Shown: positions 46,391 to 56,173, numbered from the stretch's first letter. The stretch: 64,000 bases of DNA from Streptococcus gallolyticus (GCA_019794795.1 JAIMFC010000006.1:85080-149079); one strand, 5' to 3'. Numbers and translations: made by a program. Notes: generated from the sequence alone by a model not told the origin.

Positions 46391-47032
46391 ATGGCAAAAT
46401 TAATTACAGCAAAAGATGTATTGGCCTGTCATCAAGCTGGTAAAACAATCTGCTATTTAGAAGCAGGTACTATTGTTACACCAGCTGCGCGTGATGAAGC
46501 TAAAAAATATGGCATTTGCTTTGAAGAAGGTACAGAAGTTGTTTGTCAACCTCAAGTCGCTACAGAAAAAGGATTAGACGGCATTACAACTGACGAAATA
46601 TTGTGTTTATTGAAGAAAATGTTGCTGGCAGGCGACAGTGAGCCTGCTAAGGAAGTTCCACCCTACCGTTGTGTATCCCATGCAAATGGCTTGAAAGTGG
46701 TCAAAGGTGGCACTGTTCGTATGGACGAATTTGACACAGGTACTCCAGGTGCTAAGGTTGGTTTCCAAGAGTTGGTCAGCCAACACGAATCAAAAATGAG
46801 CGCTGGTTTCTTGACCATTGATCACTCTAATTTCGCTTGGAAATTACCATATGAAGAAATTGACTATGTTATTTCTGGAACAGTTTCCATTGAAATTGAT
46901 GGACAAACCTATGTCGGTCGTGCAGGAGATGTCCTCTTCGTACCATCTGGTTCAGATGTTGTCTGGGGGTCACCGGATAATGCCAAAATTTTCTATACAA
47001 CCTATCCTTCAAACTGGGCTGACTTAATGTAG
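46391..47032 (+). CDS. eutQ: EutQ-like cupin protein
   Basis: A 213-residue protein with an N-terminal helical part (residues 1-80) and a C-terminal cupin barrel (LKVVKGGTVRMDEFDTG, YVISGTVSIEIDGQTY, AGDVLFVPSGSDVVWGS). In Salmonella, EutQ has acetate-kinase activity, which would turn acetyl-phosphate into acetate and ATP. Whether this one does is unknown. AAAGGAG lies upstream. Confidence 0.88.
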   Translation: MAKLITAKDVLACHQAGKTICYLEAGTIVTPAARDEAKKYGICFEEGTEVVCQPQVATEKGLDGITTDEILCLLKKMLLAGDSEPAKEVPPYRCVSHANGLKVVKGGTVRMDEFDTGTPGAKVGFQELVSQHESKMSAGFLTIDHSNFAWKLPYEEIDYVISGTVSIEIDGQTYVGRAGDVLFVPSGSDVVWGSPDNAKIFYTTYPSNWADLM

Positions 47033-47047
47033 TGAGAGGGCTCTGAA

Positions 47048-47647
47048 ATGAAGGCGTTAGGAATGATTGAAACCTACGGTTTTATCGGTTCCGTAGAAGC
47101 AGCTGATGTGATGCTAAAGTGTGCAGATGTGACTCTTTTAGGAACCGAAAAAGTTAGCGGAGGCTTATACTATATTAGTATCACTGGTGATGTTGGAGCT
47201 GTCAAAACAGCTGTTGATGCAGGGGCTGAAGCTGTTCGTCGTCTTGGAGAGAATTGTCTCCAAGGTGCCCACGTTATTCCACGTCCAGACGATCAATTAG
47301 CAGGCCTCCACCACCCAGTTGTTGCGTCTTTGTCAATAGCAGAAGAAGAGCCAGCTAGCCAAGCAGAGGCAGTTTCAGAAGGTCCAATTCTGGAAGAACA
47401 GACGAAGCTTCTACCAGAAACAGAGGAACCAAGTGTTCCAACTTCAGACAATTCAGCTGAAACCGGGATGACTTTTAAGGAATACAAAAGAAAGCTAGAC
47501 CGAACACGAGCGTCTGAACTGCGTGAGCTGGTATCGGTAAATCCTCATCTTGAGATAGCTGAAGATACACTGACCAGCTTAGTTAGACGAGAAATGATTG
47601 CTCTACTTCTAGAAGATTTCAAAGCACAGCACAAACAGAAACAGTAA
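47048..47647 (+). CDS. BMC-H shell protein with a C-terminal extension
   Basis: A 199-residue protein: one BMC domain (residues 1-85), then a Pro/Glu/Ser-rich linker (about 95-140) and a helical C-terminal region (TFKEYKRKLDRTRASELRELV). It is PduK/EutK-like in layout. The tail could bind cargo, RNA or another shell protein. It is not a tandem BMC-T protein. Confidence 0.85.
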   Translation: MKALGMIETYGFIGSVEAADVMLKCADVTLLGTEKVSGGLYYISITGDVGAVKTAVDAGAEAVRRLGENCLQGAHVIPRPDDQLAGLHHPVVASLSIAEEEPASQAEAVSEGPILEEQTKLLPETEEPSVPTSDNSAETGMTFKEYKRKLDRTRASELRELVSVNPHLEIAEDTLTSLVRREMIALLLEDFKAQHKQKQ

Positions 47648-47668
47648 AAGAAAATTTTTGGGGGTCGG

Positions 47669-49315
47669 ATGATGAAGACATTAGACGTTGATCTCTGTTC
47701 AATCCAAGAAGCACGAGATCTTGTAAGAGCTGGGAAACAAGCTGCTAATATTATAGCGACTTTCTCAGACCAACAAATTGATGCCATACTGAAAAATATT
47801 GTCAAGGCAGTCGGAGCAAATGCCTACTACCTTGCAGATATGGCAGTTGAAGAAACTGGCTTTGGCAAGGTAACAGACAAAGCCTATAAAAATTATGCCG
47901 CGGCACACCTACTTTATAAAGAAATCAAGGATATGCAAACTTCTGGTATTTTTGATTTTGATGAAGCAAATAAAGTATTTAGTGTTGCAGAACCAATGGG
48001 ACTCTTGTTGGGGATTACTCCTTCAACAAACCCAACTTCAACCGTGATTTTTAAATCAATGATTGCCATTAAATCACGGAATGCCATCGTATTTGCCCCA
48101 CACCCATCTGCGAAACGTTGCAGCAATGAGGCTGTGGAAATTGTGCGCAAAGCGGCAGTTGAAGCAGGAGCGCCAGAACATATAGTCGGCTCCGTTTCAA
48201 GCCCATCACTGGCTGCGACCAATGAATTGATGAATGCCAAAGACATTTCCATGATTATCGCAACGGGTGGTCCTGGCATGGTGAAAGCAGCCTATAGTTG
48301 TGGAAAACCTGCTATCGGTGTCGGAGCTGGAAATTCCCCAGCCTACATTGAACGGACTGCTAATGTGGAAAAGGCTATTCGTGCCATTGTCGCATCAAAA
48401 ACATTTGACAACGGAACCATCTGTGCTTCTGAGCAATCAATCATCTGTGAAGAGGTCAATAAAGATGCAGTGGTTCGTGAGTTGACCAAGCAAGGTTGCT
48501 ACATGATGAGCAAAGAAGAGACTGATAAGGTCTGTGAGTTGCTCTTCCGTGGAAATTCGCATGGTTGCAACCCAGCTATGAATCCCAAATTTGTTGGACG
48601 TCCAGCCACTGAAATAGCTGAAGCAGCTGGAATTGTTGTACCAAAAGACACCAAGATTCTCGTTGGACCACAAGCAGGTGTTGGAGCAGGAAATCCACTT
48701 TCTTTCGAAAAGTTGACAACTGTGATTGGTTTTTATGTCGTGAAAAATTGGGAAGAAGCCTGTGCACTCAGCATTCGACTCTTGCAAAATGGTATCGGTC
48801 ATACCATGAGTATGCATACTGAGGACCCAGATATGATTTTGCGTTTCTCATCTAAGCCTGCTTCACGCATTCTAATTAACACTGGCGGAAGCCAAGGTGG
48901 TACAGGAATTTCAACTGGATTACCGGTTTCCTTCACCTTGGGGTGTGGAACAGGTGGTGGAAGTTCCGTATCTGAAAATCTTTCACCAAAACATTTGGTT
49001 AATGTAAAAACAGTGGCCTACGGTATCAAGGATGTGGCGACATTGGCAGATGATGCGGAGTTCCAATCTTTACCAAAACTTGCTGTGAAAACAGAAGTCC
49101 AACCAGATGCAGTTTGTTCAGCTAGTGTTCATATTCATCATGAAACAGAAACCCCGACAAATACTGATTTCTTGAAACAAACGCCACAGTCTATCCAAGC
49201 AAAGTTTGAACAAGAGCAAGAGAGCAGTTGTCAACAAGAAGCGCAATCCACTGTGACTAGCGTTGATAATGAAGCCATCGTACGGGAAATCCTATCCGCA
49301 CTGAGACAAAAATAA
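47669..49315 (+). CDS. Acetaldehyde dehydrogenase (acylating), compartment-targeted
   Basis: The 548-residue ALDH converts acetaldehyde plus CoA plus NAD+ to acetyl-CoA. The nucleophile is Cys252 in FDNGTICASEQ, and the NAD fold is intact. A linker of about 80 residues ends in an amphipathic helix (NEAIVREILSALRQK, 534-548), the form of a C-terminal encapsulation peptide. An ATG three bases later (47672) is an alternative start. It is the functional counterpart of the Cys-lacking paralogue at 37481. Confidence 0.92.
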   Translation: MMKTLDVDLCSIQEARDLVRAGKQAANIIATFSDQQIDAILKNIVKAVGANAYYLADMAVEETGFGKVTDKAYKNYAAAHLLYKEIKDMQTSGIFDFDEANKVFSVAEPMGLLLGITPSTNPTSTVIFKSMIAIKSRNAIVFAPHPSAKRCSNEAVEIVRKAAVEAGAPEHIVGSVSSPSLAATNELMNAKDISMIIATGGPGMVKAAYSCGKPAIGVGAGNSPAYIERTANVEKAIRAIVASKTFDNGTICASEQSIICEEVNKDAVVRELTKQGCYMMSKEETDKVCELLFRGNSHGCNPAMNPKFVGRPATEIAEAAGIVVPKDTKILVGPQAGVGAGNPLSFEKLTTVIGFYVVKNWEEACALSIRLLQNGIGHTMSMHTEDPDMILRFSSKPASRILINTGGSQGGTGISTGLPVSFTLGCGTGGGSSVSENLSPKHLVNVKTVAYGIKDVATLADDAEFQSLPKLAVKTEVQPDAVCSASVHIHHETETPTNTDFLKQTPQSIQAKFEQEQESSCQQEAQSTVTSVDNEAIVREILSALRQK

Positions 49316-49326
49316 GGGGCGGTCAT

Positions 49327-50007
49327 ATGGAAGAATTAGAAGAGTTATTTTATCGTGTGATTGATCACTTAGGAGGTCAACCGAGTGAGGAAGTTCCTAC
49401 AGTCCATGCAGCAGAGCCTGCAAAAAGGGATGCAACAGACTTTGTCATTCCAGTGGGTGTTTCCAACCACCACATTCATCTATCTCAGGCAGATGCGGAT
49501 GCCTTATTTGGACCGGACTACCAGTTTCAAAAATTAAAAGACCTTTCTCAAACAGGGCAATATGCCATGCAGGAATGTCTCTTTGTAGCAGGACCAAAGG
49601 GCGTTTTGGAAAAAGTACGGATACTGGGTCCCGTCCGCAGTCAGAGTCAGGTTGAACTGACAGTAGCGGATTGCTTCAAACTAGGGATTAAGGCTCCTCT
49701 TCGCTTATCAGGAGATTTGGCAGGATCACCGGGCTGTACCTTGATCGGACCAAAAGGATCTGTTCAATTAACCAAGGGCTGTATTGTTGCCAAACGGCAT
49801 ATTCATATGTCACCTATTGATGCCAAGGAATTTGGTGTGATAGATGGTCAAGAAGTTTCCCTAGAATGCCCTGGAGAACGTGGTGGTACCCTAAAAAATG
49901 TGACCATTCGTGTCCATGAAAGTTTCACACTAGAGTGTCATTTAGACACAGAAGAAGCCAATGCTTTGGGAATATCGGCAAAAAATAAATTAAAATTATT
50001 GAAGTAA
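49327..50007 (+). CDS. pduL: PduL-type phosphotransacetylase
   Basis: A 226-residue enzyme with two PduL domains carrying the zinc histidines VGVSNHHIHLS (about residues 44-54) and AKRHIHMSP (about 157-165). It converts acetyl-CoA and phosphate to acetyl-phosphate, regenerating CoA inside the shell. The first 15 residues (MEELEELFYRVIDHL) form a probable encapsulation helix. Confidence 0.92.
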   Translation: MEELEELFYRVIDHLGGQPSEEVPTVHAAEPAKRDATDFVIPVGVSNHHIHLSQADADALFGPDYQFQKLKDLSQTGQYAMQECLFVAGPKGVLEKVRILGPVRSQSQVELTVADCFKLGIKAPLRLSGDLAGSPGCTLIGPKGSVQLTKGCIVAKRHIHMSPIDAKEFGVIDGQEVSLECPGERGGTLKNVTIRVHESFTLECHLDTEEANALGISAKNKLKLLK

Positions 50008-50022
50008 AGGTAGGTAAAACTT

Positions 50023-50298
50023 ATGCACTCAGAAGCGCTAGGAATGATTGAAACAAAAGGCTTGATTGGCTCTATCGAAGCCGCTGATGCTATGGTCAAG
50101 GCAGCTAATGTAACCCTTATCGGAAAAGAACATGTAGGTGGCGGACTTGTGACTGTTATGGTACGTGGAGATGTTGGTGCCGTTAAAGCTGCAACCGATG
50201 CAGGTGCAGCGGCAGCACAACGTGTAGGCGAACTCGTATCTGTACACGTTATTCCACGTCCACATACAGAAGTGGAAACCATTTTAGCTCATAAATAA
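50023..50298 (+). CDS. BMC-H shell protein 4 (tandem copy 1)
   Basis: A 91-residue EutM-like hexamer subunit. It differs from the next copy at a single residue (H-T-E vs H-S-E near the end), so the copies arose by recent duplication. Spacing between copies is about 20 bases with a shared GGTAGG/GGCAGG ribosome site. Confidence 0.92.
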   Translation: MHSEALGMIETKGLIGSIEAADAMVKAANVTLIGKEHVGGGLVTVMVRGDVGAVKAATDAGAAAAQRVGELVSVHVIPRPHTEVETILAHK

Positions 50299-50318
50299 AG
50301 TAAAGGCAGGTAAGATTC

Positions 50319-50594
50319 ATGCACTCAGAAGCACTAGGAATGATTGAAACAAAAGGCTTGATTGGCTCAATTGAAGCCGCTGATGCCATGGTTAAGGCGG
50401 CTAATGTGACCTTGATTGGTAAGGAACATGTAGGTGGCGGTCTTGTGACTGTTATGGTACGTGGGGATGTTGGTGCCGTTAAAGCCGCAACCGATGCAGG
50501 TGCAGCGGCAGCGCAACGTGTTGGTGAACTTGTATCTGTGCACGTTATCCCACGTCCACACAGTGAAGTAGAAACTATTTTAGCTCATAAATAA
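50319..50594 (+). CDS. BMC-H shell protein 5 (tandem copy 2)
   Basis: A 91-residue EutM-like subunit, identical to copy 1 in all but one residue. Synonymous differences between the copies show that protein sequence is under selection. It probably raises the dose of the main shell tile. Confidence 0.92.
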   Translation: MHSEALGMIETKGLIGSIEAADAMVKAANVTLIGKEHVGGGLVTVMVRGDVGAVKAATDAGAAAAQRVGELVSVHVIPRPHSEVETILAHK

Positions 50595-50615
50595 AGAAAA
50601 GGTAGGTAAAGACTC

Positions 50616-50894
50616 ATGCATTCAGAAGCACTAGGAATGATTGAAACAAAAGGCTTGATTGGCTCAATTGAAGCAGCCGATGCCATGGTCAAGGCAGCCA
50701 ATGTTGTCTTGGTAGGAAAAGAACATATTGGTGGCGGTCTTGTGACTGTTATGGTACGTGGAGATGTTGGTGCTGTCAAAGCTGCAACCGATGCAGGTGC
50801 AGCAGCAGCGCAACGCGTTGGTGAATTGATTTCAGTCCACGTGATTCCACGTCCACATACAGAAGTGGAAACAATTTTGCCAAAACACAACTAA
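50616..50894 (+). CDS. BMC-H shell protein 6 (tandem copy 3)
   Basis: A 92-residue EutM-like subunit, slightly diverged ([12 protein letters not shown], ending ILPKHN) and closer at its end to the first BMC-H of the operon. It closes the shell-gene array before the PFOR gene. Confidence 0.92.
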   Translation: MHSEALGMIETKGLIGSIEAADAMVKAANVVLVGKEHIGGGLVTVMVRGDVGAVKAATDAGAAAAQRVGELISVHVIPRPHTEVETILPKHN

Positions 50895-51052
50895 AACAAG
50901 GCTGATTGAAATGAGGGATAATGCCTATCCTAGAAAGAGGGTGGGCGTTTGACCTCATACTTTTTACTATTTAAACTCTATTTAGCAGTTGTCGCGCTAT
51001 TATGACAGCTTGAATAGTAAAGAGGAGTTGATAAGTTGATAAGGAGGAGGCT
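50895..51052 (+). other. Gap before nifJ
   Basis: About 158 bases without a clear terminator or strong promoter. An AAGGAGGAGG ribosome site lies at its end. Read-through from the shell operon into nifJ is plausible. Confidence 0.4.
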
Positions 51053-54000
51053 ATGGTACATCAAGCAATCATAGATGGCAATACAGCTGCAGCTCATATT
51101 GCGTATGCATTTAGCGAGGTAGCAGGTATTTATCCGATTACGCCAAGCTCAACGATGGGAGAAAGTGTCGATGTTTGGCAAACGCAAGGTCGGACAAATC
51201 TCTTTGGTCAGCCCTTACAAATTATTGAAATGCAGTCGGAAGCTGGAGTTGCTGGTTTTGTCCACGGCTCGCTTAAGACAGGGGCTTTGACGACAACCTT
51301 TACTTCCTCTCAAGGTCTCCTGCTCATGCTTCCAAATATGTACAAGATTGCTGGAGAATTATTGCCAACCGTTTTCCACGTAGCAGCCCGCTCTGTTTCG
51401 ACAAATGCTCTCAGCATCTACGGGGACCATAGCGACGTCATGGCTGTACGGCAAGCAGGATTTGGCATGCTAGCTGAAAGTTCTGTTCAGGAGGTCATGG
51501 ATTTATCGGCTGTCGCGCATTTGGCGAGTTTGGAAACCAGCCTACCATTTTTGAGCTTTTTTGATGGATTTCGGACTAGCCACGAATTGCAAAAAGTAAC
51601 TGTCTTGGACGATGAGGATTTGAAAGGATTGGTCAATCAAGAAGCGCTGGATACTTTTCGGAGTCGGGCCATGAATCCGAATCATCCAAGAGTTTCAGGT
51701 ACTAACCAAGGACCAGATATTTATTTTCAACAACGGGAAACAGTTAACCGCAACTACCAAGTGACGCCTTATGTTGTCAAAAAATATATGGATAAAATCA
51801 ATCACATTCAGGGCACTAATTATGATGTGGTCAACTATTATGGACATCCAGAGGCTGAACAGGTCATAGTTGCTATGGGATCTGTCTCACAAACCATTGA
51901 GCAGACGGTTGACTATCTCAACAAATCTGGCCGTAAAGTGGGTTTCTTACAGATTCATCTGTATCGTCCTTTCCCAGCGGAGATTTTCTTAGAAAAAGTA
52001 CCAGAGACGGTTACTTCTATAGCTGTCTTGGACCGTACAAAAGAGCCTGGTTCTATCGGAGAGCCCCTCTTATTAGACGTTCAAGCAGCCTTTTATGACA
52101 GTCAATTGCATCCGCGGATTTGCGGTGGACGGTATGGAATTGGTTCAAAAGATACCAGCCCAGAGCAGATTGTTACTGTTTTTGATGAATTGAAAAAAGA
52201 TCAGCCAAAGAGCCGGTTTACAGTTGGTATCGAAGATGACCTGACCAATTTATCCTTGCCTGTAGGAGAAAAATTAGATTTAACCCCAACAAGCACCTAT
52301 CAAGCTAAATTTTGGGGCTTGGGTGGTGATGGGACTATTGGTGCCAGCAAATCCATTATCAAGATGATTGGTGATCATACTGACCAAGAAATTCAAGGGT
52401 ATTTTTACTACGATTCACGCAAACAAAGAGGCCTGACCATCTCGCAACTTCGCTTTGGTTCGGAAAAGATTCGGTCTACCTATTCCATCCAAGAAATGGA
52501 TTTTGTGGCAGTTGCTACACCGGCTTATCTAAGGAAATATGACCTGGTCAAGGGTCTAAAAAAAGGTGGTATTTTCTTGCTAAATACCCCTGATAGTGCA
52601 GAAGTAGCCTGCCGTAAATTACCAGCAGGTCTCAAAAAATATTTGGCGGAGAACCAGATTCAATTGTACATGATGGATGCCTTTCAGATTGCCCAAGATG
52701 CGGATATTTTTCCGCGAATGAGTGTTTGCTTGGAAGTTGCTTTTTTTGACATCATGGGAATAGTGCCAGATAGTCAGCAGTTATTAGCAGATGAAATCAA
52801 GGCGCATTATGGCAAAACCTCCCCTGAAAAGATGAACAAGTACCTCAAAGCCATTCAAGGCTCAAAAGGGGCTGTTCAGCAGGTTCCTGTTCCCCACGAA
52901 TGGGCAAATCTTGTCGTCAAGGAAACAAGACATTATGGTGAACTCAGTCAGTTCTCTTGCCAAATTCAGTTACCAATGAACCGTTTGGAAGGGGACAAGC
53001 TTTCAGTTGGAACCTTGGTCAATAATGGCATGGTAGCTGGTGATATTCCTCTCGGTCTAACTCCACAAGAAAAACGTAATATCACTTGGGAAGTACCGAT
53101 TTGGGATGCCAGTCACTGTGTACAGTGCAACCGTTGTTCATTTGTTTGTCCCCATGCAGCTATTCGGCCATTTTTAGTGGAAGAAGATGAACTCCAAGTG
53201 GCTCCTGAAGGATATCGTGTCATGGATTTCAAAGGGAAGAATGGCCTGTATTACCGTATTCAAGTTTCGGTGGAAAATTGTACAGGTTGTGGACTCTGTG
53301 TCAATGCTTGTCCAAAAACAGGTAAGGCTCTGAAAATGGTAACTGTCAGCCAATCTGACCCAGAAGAAATTAGCCAAGAAGCAGTAAATTGGGCCTTTTC
53401 ACAAACTCTGCGTGCCAAGGGAAATCCAGCAAAACCAGGAACGCTGGCGCACAGTCAATTTGAACAACCACTCTTAGAATTTTCAGGAGCTTGTGCAGGT
53501 TGCGGAGAAACACCTTATGTGAAATTACTGACTCAGTTGTTTGGTGACCGAATGATGATTGCCAATGCAACAGGTTGTTCTTCTATTTGGGGCGGCATGG
53601 CGCCCACAAGTCCTTACAGTAAAAATTGCCATGGTCAAGGACCTGCATGGAGCAATTCCTTACTGGAAGATTCGGCAGAATTTGGCTACGGAATGCTTGT
53701 TGCCAATCAATCCCAACGGCAAGCCCTAGTTCCGCTCATGCAAGAAGCGATGAGGCTAGCTGGTCCTGAATTAAACCTTCTCATGCAAGACTGGATAGAC
53801 CACATGGATGAAGGAAAGGGATCAAGAACACGCTCCAACAAGTTAACACAGGCCTTACAAGAAGTTCAGCACCAACATCCTCTTTTACAAAAATTATATG
53901 ATAAACGAGATTTGTTCGTTAAATCTTGCCAATGGATTATTGGTGGGGATGGTTGGGCCTACGACATTGGTTACGGTGGCCTAGATCATGTTCTTGCTAG

Positions 54001-54682
54001 CGGAGCAGACGTTAATATTTTGGTATTAGACAATGAAGTCTATTCCAATACGGGTGGGCATTTATCAAAAGGTACACCGACCTCTGCCATCACTAAATTT
54101 TCAGCATCTGGAAATAGTAGCGCTAAAAAAGACTTAGGGATGATGGCTATGACCTATGGCAATGTCTACGTTGCCCAAGTAGCAAGTGGAGCCAATCCAG
54201 TACAGGTCATCAAGGCCTTTGAAGAAGCAGCAAGCTACCCTGGACCATCGCTTGTCATTGCCTATGTACCTTGTATCACACATGGTCTGCAAGGAGGGAT
54301 GAGTCAAACACTTACCGAAGCGAAGGAAGCTGTAGACTGTGGCTATTGGTCGCTCTATCGTTATAACCCACTCTTGACAGAGCAAGACAAAAATCCGATG
54401 GTATTGGATTTCAAACGACCAGATTTTGATCAGATGATTGACTTTATGATGAAGCAAGAACGCTTTTCGGCGTTAAAAGAAGTCAATCCGAACCAAGCAG
54501 ATAAATTATTTGAAAAAACGGTTTATCAAGCCAAACGACGCTTCCGACATTATGCCAGTCTATCAGGGGATTTGGAGGCCTTTACCAACCGCCAAGAAAA
54601 AAGAAGGAACAAGAAAGTAGTCGTTGTTCCACAGGAAACAGAAGATAGTTTTCACAGTATTTTCAAATACTTGGAACAGTAA
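51053..54682 (+). CDS. nifJ: Pyruvate:ferredoxin (flavodoxin) oxidoreductase
   Basis: The 1209-residue single-chain PFOR has YPITPSSTMGE at its N-terminus, a two-[4Fe-4S] ferredoxin domain at about 686-760 (HCVQCNRCSFVCPHA and NCTGCGLCVNACPK), another cluster cysteine pair CAGCGE near 812, and the TPP-binding GDGWAYDIGYGG near 964. It oxidises pyruvate to acetyl-CoA and reduces ferredoxin or flavodoxin. PFOR is uncommon in streptococci. Here it probably supplies electrons for CutD. Confidence 0.93.
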   Translation: MVHQAIIDGNTAAAHIAYAFSEVAGIYPITPSSTMGESVDVWQTQGRTNLFGQPLQIIEMQSEAGVAGFVHGSLKTGALTTTFTSSQGLLLMLPNMYKIAGELLPTVFHVAARSVSTNALSIYGDHSDVMAVRQAGFGMLAESSVQEVMDLSAVAHLASLETSLPFLSFFDGFRTSHELQKVTVLDDEDLKGLVNQEALDTFRSRAMNPNHPRVSGTNQGPDIYFQQRETVNRNYQVTPYVVKKYMDKINHIQGTNYDVVNYYGHPEAEQVIVAMGSVSQTIEQTVDYLNKSGRKVGFLQIHLYRPFPAEIFLEKVPETVTSIAVLDRTKEPGSIGEPLLLDVQAAFYDSQLHPRICGGRYGIGSKDTSPEQIVTVFDELKKDQPKSRFTVGIEDDLTNLSLPVGEKLDLTPTSTYQAKFWGLGGDGTIGASKSIIKMIGDHTDQEIQGYFYYDSRKQRGLTISQLRFGSEKIRSTYSIQEMDFVAVATPAYLRKYDLVKGLKKGGIFLLNTPDSAEVACRKLPAGLKKYLAENQIQLYMMDAFQIAQDADIFPRMSVCLEVAFFDIMGIVPDSQQLLADEIKAHYGKTSPEKMNKYLKAIQGSKGAVQQVPVPHEWANLVVKETRHYGELSQFSCQIQLPMNRLEGDKLSVGTLVNNGMVAGDIPLGLTPQEKRNITWEVPIWDASHCVQCNRCSFVCPHAAIRPFLVEEDELQVAPEGYRVMDFKGKNGLYYRIQVSVENCTGCGLCVNACPKTGKALKMVTVSQSDPEEISQEAVNWAFSQTLRAKGNPAKPGTLAHSQFEQPLLEFSGACAGCGETPYVKLLTQLFGDRMMIANATGCSSIWGGMAPTSPYSKNCHGQGPAWSNSLLEDSAEFGYGMLVANQSQRQALVPLMQEAMRLAGPELNLLMQDWIDHMDEGKGSRTRSNKLTQALQEVQHQHPLLQKLYDKRDLFVKSCQWIIGGDGWAYDIGYGGLDHVLASGADVNILVLDNEVYSNTGGHLSKGTPTSAITKFSASGNSSAKKDLGMMAMTYGNVYVAQVASGANPVQVIKAFEEAASYPGPSLVIAYVPCITHGLQGGMSQTLTEAKEAVDCGYWSLYRYNPLLTEQDKNPMVLDFKRPDFDQMIDFMMKQERFSALKEVNPNQADKLFEKTVYQAKRRFRHYASLSGDLEAFTNRQEKRRNKKVVVVPQETEDSFHSIFKYLEQ

Positions 54683-55043
54683 TCTCTACGATTTACAAAG
54701 GGATAAATCCAACCCACTTCAATGATTACCCAGCGTTTGTACAGTAGTTTGTTTCTTGGATTAAAATGTTACATGTAAGAGAATCTGGAGTTTTCTACCT
54801 TGCTCCAGACTCTTTTCTTATGGAGAAAGATAAAGGAATAACATGTATATTTATAGTGAATTATATAATTACCAAACCTTCCAGTGGGGGAAAAGTTTTG
54901 CTTTCTAATATTCGAAAAATTGATAGAAAATTCACTTGGAGGCTAAAAAATAGTACGTAAAAAACTACTAAAAATCAGTATTTTTTAGCAAAAAAATCAT
55001 TGAAATACGACTAAAACCAATTGATGTTTCATCCGGAAATAGC
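54683..55043 (+). other. Intergenic region between nifJ and merR
   Basis: Holds the nifJ terminator (54777-54818). A 64-codon open frame at 54766-54960 overlaps the hairpin and is unlikely to be coding. Nothing else is recognised. Confidence 0.5.
54777..54818 (+). terminator. Terminator after nifJ
   Basis: AAGAG..TCTGGAG pairs with CTCCAGA.CTCTT over a 12-base loop, followed by TTTT. Confidence 0.7.
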
Positions 55044-55074
55044 TTGACATTACAACTATGGAAAGGTTTACAAT
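55044..55074 (+). promoter_or_regulatory. MerR-type promoter of merR
   Basis: TTGACA (55044-55049) and TACAAT (55069-55074) have a 19-base spacer, with the block ATGGAAAGG-TTACAAT shared with the operon promoter at 35048. A second -10, TATAAT (55082-55087), lies just downstream. Autoregulation by MerR is likely. Confidence 0.75.
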
Positions 55075-55138
55075 TTTAGTGTATAATGAAATCGTTGAAT
55101 AAAAATATAAAAATATTAAAGTATACGAGAGGAGAGCT

Positions 55139-56008
55139 ATGGTAGAAGAAGGACTTTTTCCTATCGGTAAGGCAGCTAGTATGAGCGGAGTTTCCGCGAA
55201 GACATTGCGCTATTATGAGAGTTTGGGTCTCATCCTCCCCAAGTACATAGCAGAGGATACCAATTATCGTTACTATGATAAAGCAACCCTGCTCTTGATT
55301 CCCATGATCAAGTATTACCAACAAATTGGATTGAGCCTGAAACGAATCAAAGAATTGATTTCTTTCAATGGCTGTTCCAATCACTACAAATATTTACAGC
55401 AAAGACGAGATGAATTAGAGGCAGAACGTCAGCAATTATTGATTTCAATGACATCAATCGATGACTGGTTACAGATGATTATTGAAGGAGAGATTTGCCT
55501 ACAAAATAGTTTGACAGCTACCAACGGACCAACAGTTAGCCTAAAATATTATCAGGAAGAGACCTCCTATTATTGTGTGGAACAACCTTACAAATACTGT
55601 CATAAAGAGTCTATTATCAACCTTGAGTGGACCAAATTTTTGGAAGAAAAGAAACTAGAAGTATCTGGTCCAGTGATCTTAAAATATGATTCTTATGAGA
55701 AAAAAATGGCGGGGGAGATTCAATCCTCTACCATACTGCAGCATGTTTTCCCAGAGTCAGAAGATTTTGGAAGGTTCGGTGGTTTCATGGCATTGAGTTG
55801 CTACCATATTGGATCTCTCAATGCTATTCATGAAACCTATCAGAACATGATTAATTTTGCCCATACAAATCACTATAGTCTCAAAGACGAATGTTACGAG
55901 CGCCATGTGATTGATTACTGGGTAACACAAAACGAGGATGAGTTTGTGACAGAAATTATCGTTCCTATCATGACCAAGGATGAACTACGCGTCGGCTGTC
56001 TGAGGTGA
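55139..56008 (+). CDS. MerR-family activator of the choline microcompartment locus
   Basis: A 289-residue regulator with an N-terminal MerR helix-turn-helix (IGKAASMSGVSAKTLRYYESLGL, residues about 8-30), a coiled-coil dimerization helix, and a C-terminal effector domain resembling BmrR/GyrI-like sensors. The ligand may be choline or an intermediate (inference). It is transcribed from its own 19-bp-spacer promoter and probably switches on the whole operon. Confidence 0.85.
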   Translation: MVEEGLFPIGKAASMSGVSAKTLRYYESLGLILPKYIAEDTNYRYYDKATLLLIPMIKYYQQIGLSLKRIKELISFNGCSNHYKYLQQRRDELEAERQQLLISMTSIDDWLQMIIEGEICLQNSLTATNGPTVSLKYYQEETSYYCVEQPYKYCHKESIINLEWTKFLEEKKLEVSGPVILKYDSYEKKMAGEIQSSTILQHVFPESEDFGRFGGFMALSCYHIGSLNAIHETYQNMINFAHTNHYSLKDECYERHVIDYWVTQNEDEFVTEIIVPIMTKDELRVGCLR

Positions 56009-56037
56009 CGTCTTTTTCTTCGTAGCGAAATAGATTG

Positions 56038-56077
56038 AAAACAGTCTTTCTTATTAGAATTAGGAGGACTGTTTTTT
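56038..56077 (+). terminator. Terminator after merR
   Basis: AAAACAGTC pairs with GACTGTTTT, followed by Ts; loop of 20 bases with internal pairing. Confidence 0.6.
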
Positions 56078-56173
56078 ATGGAACTTTTATAAGAAGAATA
56101 GAGAAAGATTGGAAAAAATAGAGTCTTTATGATAGAATAGAGAGAAAATGATTTAGTGATAAAAGGAGAAGCT

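Noticed and set aside
47048..47647. Possible tandem-domain BMC-T shell protein
   Set aside because: The length fits, but only one BMC domain is present; the rest is linker and helical tail.
54766..54960. 64-codon frame after nifJ
   Set aside because: It overlaps the terminator hairpin and has no ribosome site.
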